Assembly (NCBI RefSeq): GCF_030435705.1
Contig: NZ_CP129382.1
Span: forward strand, 1,922,001-1,986,000
Source: Rhizobium sp. SSA_523
GTDB taxonomy: Bacteria > Pseudomonadota > Alphaproteobacteria > Rhizobiales > Rhizobiaceae
DNA length: 64,000 nt
Reading direction: 5' to 3'
Below, piece after piece: positions 36,973-44,058 of this stretch. The position numbers and the translations under genes are program-made. The notes below the pieces were generated by a model. The model searched no databases. It saw nothing but the letters and a program-made list of their open reading frames with translations, and was not told the origin of the DNA. Positions within the stretch are counted from its first letter, which is position 1. Every line of letters begins with the position of its first letter.

Positions 36973-37782
36973 CGTTCGTCAATTCTGATTCTGGCTCTTG
37001 GACTTGCCGCGCCCGCCGCCGCGCAGGATCTTCCCGCGCAGCCCTCTCCTGATTCCGGAGCCCCTGATTCTGGAGTGCCCGATTCTGGAGTACCGGAATT
37101 CGGCCTCCCCGGATCGGAAGAGCCCAAGCTCGGCATGCCGGACTTCGGGACGCCCCCGCCGGGCGTGCCCCAGGGCGATGCACCCCAAGGCGGCGCACCC
37201 CAAGGCGGCGCACCACAGGGGAACGGCCAGCAGGGCAATGCAGCGGATGCCGATGTGACGGGCCCGTCCGGTCCTGCCGGAGCCATGTCGGCTGCCTCCC
37301 CGCAGGCCGTTCAGGACCGGCTGTTTGCCGAGCTGAAGCGCGAGCGCAATGCCGAACGGGCCAGCCAGATCGCCCGTGAGATCATCGGCAACTGGAATGT
37401 GTCCGGCAGCGCAACCGTCGATCTTTTGATGTCCTGGGCCAACAAATCCATCAATGAACGCAAGAATGCGGCGGCGCTCGATTTTCTCGATCGCGTCACC
37501 TTGCTGGAGCCGGCCTATGCCGAGGGCTTCAACCGCCGCGCGACGCTCTATTACACCATGGGCGATGCGCGCAAATCCATGGCCGACATTCAGAAGGTGC
37601 TGGCCCTTGAGCCCCGCCATTTTCCAGCCATTGCCGGCATGGCGGCCATTCTCACCGAAAATGGCGAGGACGAGCTGGCCCTGAAGGCCTGGGAGCGATT
37701 CCTGGCCGTCTATCCGGCGGAACGGACGGCGCAGGAGAACGTTTCCAAACTGTCTGAAAAACTGGCTGGCAACCGCACCTGA
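36961..37782 (+). CDS. exported TPR protein with repeat-rich N-terminal linker
   Basis: 273 residues. Signal peptide FFRSSILILALGLAAPAAAQ, then a ~75-residue linker of in-frame repeats (PDSGVPDSGVP, PQGGAPQGGAPQ), then TPR helices (AERASQIAREIIGNW to KAWERFLAVYPAERTAQENV). It is probably periplasmic. The signal peptide makes ATG 36961 the only credible start, although it lies inside the rpmJ terminator hairpin and has no ribosome binding site. It may be leaderless or post-transcriptionally controlled. The stop is 16 bp before the likely start of the hydrolase gene. Confidence 0.85.
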   Translation: MRFFRSSILILALGLAAPAAAQDLPAQPSPDSGAPDSGVPDSGVPEFGLPGSEEPKLGMPDFGTPPPGVPQGDAPQGGAPQGGAPQGNGQQGNAADADVTGPSGPAGAMSAASPQAVQDRLFAELKRERNAERASQIAREIIGNWNVSGSATVDLLMSWANKSINERKNAAALDFLDRVTLLEPAYAEGFNRRATLYYTMGDARKSMADIQKVLALEPRHFPAIAGMAAILTENGEDELALKAWERFLAVYPAERTAQENVSKLSEKLAGNRT

Positions 37783-37798
37783 TTCCGAGGCCTATCCC

Positions 37799-38869
37799 CT
37801 GTCCACCCTCCTCGTCTTCTGTCTCATCCTGGCGACGCTCGTGCTTGCGCTGTTCGGCTTCACCGCCTGGCAGGCGGCGCGTATCGAGCAGAACTTCCCC
37901 AATATCGGCACGCAGACGGATATTGGCGGCTTTGCCATGAATGCGTTGCATGTCCCCGCAGGCCCTGAGGCCGATCTGCCGCCCATCGTTTTCATTCACG
38001 GTGCCAGCGGCAATCTGCGCGATCAGGAAACCGCCTTCCTGGAACCGCTTGGCGGGCGCGCCGAGCTGCTTTTCGTCGATCGTCCGGGCCATGGCTATTC
38101 CGAGCGCGGCGGCGATGGCAATGCCCTGCCCGACGGACAGGCCGCCGCCATTGCCGCGCTGATGGAGAAGAAGGGAATGGAGCGGGCGATCATCGTCGGC
38201 CATTCCTTCGGCGGCGCGATCACGGCAAGCTTCGCCCTGTTTCACCCCGACAAGGTGATCGGAACCGTGTTCCTCTCCCCCGCCACCCATCCCTGGCCTG
38301 GCGGAATCGACTGGCATTACCGGATTACCGCCATGCCGGTGATCGGCTGGCTGTTCAGCCATACGCTGGTCATGCCGGCCGGCATGGTTCTTCTGGAACC
38401 GGCCACCCGCTCCGTCTTTGCCCCCAATGCGAGGCGAGAGGCCTATGTGGACGAAGGCGCGCCGGCTCTCGTGCTGCGGCCGGACAATTTCCGTCACAAT
38501 GCGCAGGATGTGGAAGGGCTTCTCGACTATGTCACCCGCATTGCCCCGCGCTATCCGGAGATCGACAGTCCTTCCGTCATCATCACCGGCGACAGCGACC
38601 CGATCGTGCTTGCCAATATTCACTCGGTCGGCCTGAAACGCGATATCAGGAGATCGGAACTGATCTGGCTGAAGGGCGTCGGCCACAAGCCGGATTATGT
38701 GGCGACCGATCTTGCCATCGCCGCCATCGAAAAGCTGGCCGGCAAGGAGCGGGACCTGGAGGCGCTGGCGCGGCAGGTGGAAGCGCGGATCAAAGGGGAG
38801 CCGCAATCGGCAGCAAGCGTTTCGGGCAGTTCACAGCCGGCGCTGACGGGCTCGACGGCGGGCCCCTGA
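37799..38869 (+). CDS. alpha/beta hydrolase, membrane-anchored
   Basis: About 356 residues. An N-terminal membrane anchor is followed by an alpha/beta hydrolase fold: oxyanion region FIHGASGNLRD, nucleophile elbow GHSFGG with its catalytic Ser, the acid in TGDSDPIV, and the C-terminal catalytic His in GVGHKPDY. The substrate is not predictable. The start is probably CTG 37799: GAGG stands 8 nt upstream and this gives a full transmembrane helix (STLLVFCLILATLVLALFG). The first standard start in frame, GTG 37841, cuts that helix in half. Probably coupled to the TPR gene. Confidence 0.78.
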   Translation: MSTLLVFCLILATLVLALFGFTAWQAARIEQNFPNIGTQTDIGGFAMNALHVPAGPEADLPPIVFIHGASGNLRDQETAFLEPLGGRAELLFVDRPGHGYSERGGDGNALPDGQAAAIAALMEKKGMERAIIVGHSFGGAITASFALFHPDKVIGTVFLSPATHPWPGGIDWHYRITAMPVIGWLFSHTLVMPAGMVLLEPATRSVFAPNARREAYVDEGAPALVLRPDNFRHNAQDVEGLLDYVTRIAPRYPEIDSPSVIITGDSDPIVLANIHSVGLKRDIRRSELIWLKGVGHKPDYVATDLAIAAIEKLAGKERDLEALARQVEARIKGEPQSAASVSGSSQPALTGSTAGP

Positions 38870-39056
38870 CCTGCCTTCTGCGATGCCGGCTCGGCCGATG
38901 AGCCGAATTTTACCGGGACTTGCGCCTGTCACGGCCGCTCCTGCTCCGGCCTCGGACCACGACCTGTAGACCCGTCATTCTCAGCCGTTTTTTCCGCATG
39001 CCTGGCGGCACGCGCGCGACGGCCGAGGCCTTGCGCGGTCATGCAAGCTTGCCCGC

Positions 39057-39641
39057 TCATGCGGGATCGCGCTGATCCTCGGTGCCCGGCGCATCGAAGA
39101 GGCCGGTGGGCAGGCCATCCATGCTCAACTGGTTCTTCTCCCGCCAATAGGCCTCGATACCGTCCTCGCCCTTGGATCGCGCCCAGGCATCCATTTGGCT
39201 GCGCTCCCCCTCATAGTGGAAGAGCGGCACGCCGTAACCGCAAGAGGTCTGCACGAGGTCGAAATCCAGATGCATCATCTGGCGCGCACCGAGCGGCGCC
39301 TTGCCCTCAAAGTAGCGCTCGAGCCGTGCGCTATATTCCGTGCTGGCCCGGTGGATCACCCGCCCCCTGCCATAGAGCCGCAGGATCAGCGGCGGACCCT
39401 CGACGGCGCAGAACATGATCGTCAACCGCCCATCGGCCGCCAGATGCGCCGCCGTCTCGTTGCCGCTGCCCGTGCGATCGAGATAGAGGGCGGAATGGGC
39501 ATCGACGAGCCGGAACATATCGGTGCTGCGCGGCGAGATATTCACACGCCCGCCGGCCGCCGCCGAGGCGGTGAAGAACATGTGTTGCCGCTGGATGAAA
39601 TTGACGTGCTGGTCTTCCAACCGGTCATATCGCTTTGCCAT
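39057..39641 (-). CDS. pyridoxamine 5'-phosphate oxidase-fold protein
   Basis: 194 residues of the PNPOx-like split-barrel family. The central FMN/cofactor-type segments VNISPRSTDMFRLVDAHSAL and LTIMFCAVEGPPLILRLYG are visible. The family includes flavin, F420 and haem binders, and the true PNPOx substrate residues are not evident, so a specific reaction is not claimed. The ATG at 39641 has AGGAGTG upstream. The frame stays open far upstream across pyk, but that part is antisense-type shadow sequence. Confidence 0.8.
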   Translation of the reverse strand: MAKRYDRLEDQHVNFIQRQHMFFTASAAAGGRVNISPRSTDMFRLVDAHSALYLDRTGSGNETAAHLAADGRLTIMFCAVEGPPLILRLYGRGRVIHRASTEYSARLERYFEGKAPLGARQMMHLDFDLVQTSCGYGVPLFHYEGERSQMDAWARSKGEDGIEAYWREKNQLSMDGLPTGLFDAPGTEDQRDPA

Positions 39642-39814
39642 GACGCTCACTCCTGATGCTGTCATCAGTCTTGCGCCAGACGCGGCCTGCGGCCAAGCCC
39701 GTTTGGCCCACCGATCGTTCGGCGGCGCCTTAAAAAACACGAGTTGGCGCCATGCCGGAAAGCGGGAGCGCGGGCTCCCCCTTCCTGGGATTCGTAAGAT
39801 CCGGAGATCGGCCT

Positions 39815-41254
39815 TTACACGCCCGATTTGCCGTCCGGGCCGATATAGGCCATGCGCAGCATATTGGTGGCGCCCGGCGTCCCGAGAGGCACGCCGGCGG
39901 AGATGATGATGCGGTCGCCCGGCTTGCCGAAGCCTTCGGCGGCGACGATGCGGCAGGCCTTGTTGACCATGTCGTCGAGATCCGTCGGCTCCTGCGCCAC
40001 CACGCAGTGCAGGCCCCAGCAGACCGACAGGCGACGCGCCGTCTGGACCACCGGCGAAAGCGCGATGATCGGCACCTGCGGGCGCTCGCGCGCGGCGCGC
40101 AATCCGGTGGTGCCCGACGAGGTATAGGTGACGATCGCGGCAAGCTTCAGGGTCTCGGCGATCTGGCGGGCGGCAAGCGAGATCGCATCGGCGCCGGTGG
40201 CTTCCGGCTGCGGGCGCTGCGCATAGATGATGTTGGAGTAATAGGGATCCTGCTCCACCTTGGTCGCGATGGAGGCCATGGTGGACACCGCCTCGACCGG
40301 ATACTGCCCGGAGGCCGATTCGGCCGAGAGCATCACGGCATCGGCGCCTTCGAAGACGGCGGTCGCGACGTCGGACACCTCGGCGCGGGTGGGAACCGGG
40401 GCCGTGATCATCGATTCCAGCATCTGCGTCGCCACGACGACCGGCTTGCCGGCGCGGCGACATGCGCGCGTCAACTGTTTCTGCAGGCCGGGAACCGCTT
40501 CCAGCGGCATTTCGACGCCGAGATCGCCGCGCGCCACCATCAGCGCATCGGAGAGCTCGATGATTTCCTCGATCCGCTCGATCGCCTGCGGCTTCTCGAT
40601 CTTCGACATCAGCCCCACCCGGCCCTGTGAGATCTTGCGCACTTCCGCCAGATCCTCGGGCCGCTGGACGAAGGACAAGGCCACCCAATCGGCCTGGTTG
40701 GTGGCAAGCACGGCATCCAGATCGGCGCGATCCTTGTCGGTCAGAACGCCGACGCCGAGCAGCGTATCGGGAAGGCTGACGCCCTTGCGGTCGGAGATCG
40801 AGGTGCCGGCAACCACGGTGCAGACAATGCTCTTGCCATCCGTCTTTTCGGCGCGCAGATGCAATTTGCCGTCATCGATCAGCAGCCGGTGTCCGGGCTG
40901 CACCGCTTCCAGGATTTCCGGATGCGGCAGGAAGACGCGGTTCTTGTCTCCCGGCACGTCCTTGTTGTCGAGCGTGAAGGTCTGGCCCGGCTCCAGCGCC
41001 ACCTTTGTCTCGGCAAACTTGCCAACCCGCAGCTTGGGACCCTGCAGGTCTGCCAGAATGCCGATCGGCCGGCCGTTGCGGGCTTCCACCGAGCGGATCC
41101 GCTCCATCAGCGTGCGCATCAGGTCATGGCTGGCATGGCTCATATTGATGCGGAAGAGATCGGCGCCGGCCAGGTGCAGCTTCTCGATCATCGCCTCGTC
41201 AGACGAGGCCGGCCCGAGGGTGGCAAGGATTTTTACTTTGCGGTTTCGCTTCAT
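39815..41254 (-). CDS. pyk: pyruvate kinase
   Basis: 479 residues. Converts phosphoenolpyruvate and ADP to pyruvate and ATP in the cytoplasm. The substrate loop FRINMSHASHDLMR, the active-site motif IEKPQAIERIEEII with its catalytic Lys, ARGDLGVEMPLEAVP and GADAVMLSAESASGQYP are all present, followed by the C-terminal allosteric domain. The start at ATG 41254 overlaps the stop of the DUF1036 gene (TGATG), so the two are translationally coupled. Confidence 0.96.
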   Translation of the reverse strand: MKRNRKVKILATLGPASSDEAMIEKLHLAGADLFRINMSHASHDLMRTLMERIRSVEARNGRPIGILADLQGPKLRVGKFAETKVALEPGQTFTLDNKDVPGDKNRVFLPHPEILEAVQPGHRLLIDDGKLHLRAEKTDGKSIVCTVVAGTSISDRKGVSLPDTLLGVGVLTDKDRADLDAVLATNQADWVALSFVQRPEDLAEVRKISQGRVGLMSKIEKPQAIERIEEIIELSDALMVARGDLGVEMPLEAVPGLQKQLTRACRRAGKPVVVATQMLESMITAPVPTRAEVSDVATAVFEGADAVMLSAESASGQYPVEAVSTMASIATKVEQDPYYSNIIYAQRPQPEATGADAISLAARQIAETLKLAAIVTYTSSGTTGLRAARERPQVPIIALSPVVQTARRLSVCWGLHCVVAQEPTDLDDMVNKACRIVAAEGFGKPGDRIIISAGVPLGTPGATNMLRMAYIGPDGKSGV

Positions 41255-41721
41255 CAATTCTGGCCTTCTTGGGGGGTCGGCGTGTCAGAAAGCTGGACCA
41301 TCCAGCTGCCCTGACGGCCGGTATCATATTCCTTGAACCCCATGCGTTGATAGCCGCGGGCAAAACAGTCGTCGACACCGACGATCTTGAACTCGTTTTC
41401 GGCGACGCACATGTTGATGTCGCCCGTCCAACGACCGCCCCGGGCGGCATCTTCGGCATAGAGGTAATAATAGCGGGACTGCAATTCGCCCTCGATCAGC
41501 GTGGCGCAGCTGGAGGCAGGCACCTGCCACCAGCCTTCGGAAATCCAGCCTTCGCCGGCGCGATAGCCGATGGCAACGCCGACCAGGTTCTGCGTGCCGT
41601 TGCAGACACGAAAATCGGCACGCGCAACGTCAGCAAATCCAATGACAGGAAGGCTCACCGCCACAAAAGCAAGGCAGGGCAGCAAGCGCGGGGACAATAG
41701 AGACAAAAGGCTTTTCGACAC
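41254..41721 (-). CDS. exported DUF1036 protein
   Basis: About 155 residues: a signal peptide (SLLSLLSPRLLPCLAFVAVSLP, cleavage after ARA) followed by the DUF1036 domain, starting DFRVCNGTQNLVGVAIGYR. Conserved cysteines are visible in VCNGT, ASSCATL, INMCVAE and DDCFARG, suggesting disulfides in the periplasm. The start is taken as GTG 41721; ATG 41787 in the same frame is the alternative but would place the signal helix far from the N-terminus. Function unknown. The operon with pyk is conserved in rhizobia to my knowledge. Confidence 0.82.
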   Translation of the reverse strand: MSKSLLSLLSPRLLPCLAFVAVSLPVIGFADVARADFRVCNGTQNLVGVAIGYRAGEGWISEGWWQVPASSCATLIEGELQSRYYYLYAEDAARGGRWTGDINMCVAENEFKIVGVDDCFARGYQRMGFKEYDTGRQGSWMVQLSDTPTPQEGQN

Positions 41722-41790
41722 GGCTTCCGTTGGGACTCCATGAGGGTTTACATGCACTGTCTTCGCCCGCTCACTCCCGAAAGTCAATGA

Positions 41791-41808
41791 AATCTAATCG
41801 ATTAAATT
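41791..41808. promoter_or_regulatory. 18-bp palindrome between pyk/DUF1036 and the FGase gene
   Basis: AATCTAATCGATTAAATT, matching its own reverse complement at 8 of 9 pairs. It sits in the divergent promoter region, 69 bp from the DUF1036 start and 98 bp from the amidohydrolase start. Its AATCG core also occurs in the fba inverted repeat. It is a plausible site for a LacI-family regulator of central carbon metabolism such as rhizobial PckR (inference). Confidence 0.5.
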
Positions 41809-41906
41809 GTCACCTCGCTTGCTTGACACAGGACAAGACATGCTTGCACCCGACCGCATCGCCGTGGCATCAGGGCTTTGTCTGACATCTTTTCCGGCTT
41901 GGTCTC

Positions 41907-42707
41907 ATGCAGTCTTTCCTTCCTTTCGAACTGATAGCCGGCAATCGTGACAGAGGCATGTTGCTCCTCGCCGATCACGCCAGAAACAGCCTGCCTCAGG
42001 AATACGGCACGCTGGGGCTGGAGGAAGCGAGCTTCGGAAGGCATATCGCCTATGATATCGGCGTGGAGGGCCTGACCAGGCGACTGGCGGAGCGGCTCGG
42101 CGTGCCGGCGGTCATGTCCTGTTTCTCCCGCCTGCTGATCGACCCGAACCGCGGCGAGGACGACCCGACGCTGATCATGAAGATCTCCGACGGCGCCATC
42201 ATTCCCGGCAACCACCCGATCACGCCCGAGGAATGGCAGAACCGGCTGGAGCGCTTCCACCGGCCCTATCACGCCGCTGTCGACCGGGAAATCCAGGCCG
42301 TGGCGGACGCCTGCGGCCGGGCGCCGCTGATCCTGTCGCTGCATTCCTACACGCCCGCCTGGAAGGCGGTGCCGCGTCCCTGGCATGCGGCCGTGCTGTG
42401 GGACAATGATCCCCGCGTGGCCAGGCCGCTGATCCGCATGCTTTCCGAAGAGCCGGGCCTTATCATTGGCGACAACGAGCCCTATGACGGGGCGCTGAAG
42501 AACGATACCATGTACCGGCACTGCATGCGAAAGGGCCTGCCCCATGCGCTTCTGGAAGTGCGCCAGGATCTGATCGGCGATGAAGACGGCATCCTGCTCT
42601 GGGCCGATCGGCTGGCGCCGATCTTTCATGCGTTGAATGCCCGACCGGATCTGCATGAATACGAGCTTTTCGCCTCGCGCACCGGCCCTTATCCGACAGC
42701 CGCCTGA
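41907..42707 (+). CDS. N-formylglutamate amidohydrolase family protein
   Basis: 266 residues of the FGase family, which hydrolyses N-formyl-L-glutamate at the end of one histidine degradation route. Conserved segments: LLADHARNSLPQEYGTLGL, EEASFGRHIAYDIGVEGLTR, FSRLLIDPNRGEDDPTLI and LSLHSYTPAW; His and Glu in these are the probable zinc ligands. No hut genes are near, so the physiological substrate may differ. It is followed after 12 bp by the DUF1244 gene. Confidence 0.88.
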   Translation: MQSFLPFELIAGNRDRGMLLLADHARNSLPQEYGTLGLEEASFGRHIAYDIGVEGLTRRLAERLGVPAVMSCFSRLLIDPNRGEDDPTLIMKISDGAIIPGNHPITPEEWQNRLERFHRPYHAAVDREIQAVADACGRAPLILSLHSYTPAWKAVPRPWHAAVLWDNDPRVARPLIRMLSEEPGLIIGDNEPYDGALKNDTMYRHCMRKGLPHALLEVRQDLIGDEDGILLWADRLAPIFHALNARPDLHEYELFASRTGPYPTAA

Positions 42708-42719
42708 AGGAGATGAACC

Positions 42720-43025
42720 ATGACCGAACTGACCAGGGAGCAAAGGACGGAGCTGGAGGCCGCTGCCTTCCGCCGCCTGCTGTCCCATTTGCGCAACCGC
42801 ACCGATGTGCAGAATATCGATCTGATGACTCTTGCCGGCTTCTGCCGCAACTGCCTGTCGAACTGGTATCTGGAGGCGGCCGAGGCGGCCGGCATCCCGC
42901 TCGACAAGGAGGCTTCCCGCGAAATCGTCTACGGCATGCCCTATGAGGAATGGAAGGCGCGCCACCAGCAGGAGGCGGGCGATGAGCAGAAAGCGGCCTT
43001 TGCCGACCGCACGCCGCATTCCTGA
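42720..43025 (+). CDS. DUF1244 protein
   Basis: 101 residues. AAFRRLLSHLRNRTDVQNID and the signature FCRNCLSNWYLEAAE, with two cysteines, then ASREIVYGMPYEEWK. This small, soluble, mostly helical family is widespread in proteobacteria and of unknown function. A strong AAGGAG stands 7 nt before the ATG. It is translated with the amidohydrolase upstream. Confidence 0.9.
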   Translation: MTELTREQRTELEAAAFRRLLSHLRNRTDVQNIDLMTLAGFCRNCLSNWYLEAAEAAGIPLDKEASREIVYGMPYEEWKARHQQEAGDEQKAAFADRTPHS

Positions 43026-43196
43026 CCACGTCTTTTTTTCAAAACGCCTTGACCTTGCCCAGACTTCACGGCAGGTGACAGCCGCGATGCGAGACCTCTG
43101 AAGGCTCGCGCACCCGTTCATCATCAACCTGTCGAACAGGCCGGCGCTCAAGTGGCCAAGGCCCCTCGCGCACAAGACCAAGCAAAGGAACGACCC

Positions 43197-43457
43197 ATGG
43201 AAGAAGTGGCAACGACCGGGGAAGTCAATGTAGCCGCCGCTGAACTGCGCCAGTTCATCGAGAGAATCGAGCGTCTGGAAGAAGAGAAGCAGACGATTGC
43301 CGACGATATCAAGGATGTCTTCGGGGAGGCAAAGGGCCGCGGTTACGATACAAAGGCCATGAAGACCATCATCCGTCTGCGCAAGAAGGATGCCAATGAG
43401 CGCATGGAAGAGGAAACCATCCTCCAGACCTATATGGCCGCCCTCGGCATGGAATAA
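43197..43457 (+). CDS. gapR: GapR, nucleoid-associated protein (DUF2312)
   Basis: 86 residues. A central coiled coil ([20 protein letters not shown]) is followed by the conserved DNA-binding part [20 protein letters not shown] and an [11 protein letters not shown] tail. DUF2312 proteins are GapR: in Caulobacter GapR encircles overtwisted DNA, stimulates topoisomerases and is needed for replication and segregation. The ATG at 43197 follows AAAGGAACG; an upstream in-frame start at 43152 is less likely. An intrinsic terminator follows at 43533. Confidence 0.92.
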   Translation: MEEVATTGEVNVAAAELRQFIERIERLEEEKQTIADDIKDVFGEAKGRGYDTKAMKTIIRLRKKDANERMEEETILQTYMAALGME

Positions 43458-43532
43458 CCGGAATGGAATGATCGGCGACCGGTCACCAAGGCCGCCGATC
43501 ACGAACACCCAAGGGCTGTGTCAGTCCGGTTC

Positions 43533-43564
43533 AAGGCCCGCAGTGCGAAACAGCGGGCCTTTTT
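43533..43564 (+). terminator. terminator of gapR
   Basis: 9-bp perfect stem AAGGCCCGC / GCGGGCCTT with an 11-nt loop, running into TTTT; 76 bp after the gapR stop. Confidence 0.85.
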
Positions 43565-43884
43565 CATTGCCGACTATTCGCCACTCTCCTGTAATTGCGG
43601 AAACGGTGTGGGGCACTCGCTATGAAGCAGATCGATAAGATCAAGGCACGGGGAAAACAATGCGGAGAGATCTTGAAGCCTGCCGTCAAGAAAATGGTCG
43701 ACGTGATGAAGATCCAGTGGAATGGATTCGAGGTTTGCTCACCAGGATGTGGCAAACGGTAGCAAATTTCAAAATCAGACCAAAAGATGTGGACCCTCGG
43801 CCAGCGAAACCCTGCGCCAGCGGCATTGCGTCCGCATCGCGACTAAACAATCGGATTGAAGATCGCCGGTGATCCAGTTTCCCA

Positions 43885-43966
43885 CATCGTCATCCTCGGC
43901 CTTGTGCCGAGGTTCTGCTGACACTGGATGAAATCGATCCGGTGTCGATGCTCGGGACGAGCTCGT
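43885..43966. repeat. RIME-like palindromic intergenic repeat
   Basis: The sequence CATCGTCATCCTCGGCCTTG begins a pattern familiar from rhizobial RIME elements. The first palindrome is CCTCGGC / GCCGAGG (43894-43912, loop CTTGT); the second is CACTGGAT / ATCCGGTG (43922-43944, one mismatch). The boundaries are approximate, and assignment to RIME is from memory of the consensus. Confidence 0.5.
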
Positions 43967-44008
43967 GCATTGACCGAGCAGAGGACGAGCCCTTCCTCGG
44001 CAGTCTGA

Positions 44009-44032
44009 GCCCGCTCATCGGCGGGCCCTTTT
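44009..44032 (+). terminator. hairpin with T-run
   Basis: GCCCGC / GCGGGC stem with loop TCATCG, then CCTTTT. It lies downstream of the repeat and next to the stop of the convergent DUF882 gene. Confidence 0.5.
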
Positions 44033-44058
44033 CATGCCTGCTGCGGTGACCGCAGCAA

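Larger units (their letters stand above)
43565..44058. other. 494-bp gene-poor stretch, AT-richer on its left side
   Basis: Two small plus-strand frames are open: 43622-43762 (46 codons, Lys-rich, no ribosome binding site) and 43660-43872 (70 codons, GGGGAAAAC upstream). They overlap in different frames and neither resembles a known family. Base composition is lower in GC than the surroundings up to about 43860. A RIME-like repeat and a hairpin fill the right part. It may be a decayed insertion; no transposase motif was seen. Confidence 0.4.

Noticed and set aside
41802..43508. 568-codon open frame opposite amidohydrolase, DUF1244 and gapR
   Set aside because: Covers three genes with good ribosome binding sites and family motifs on the plus strand; composition is shadow-like.
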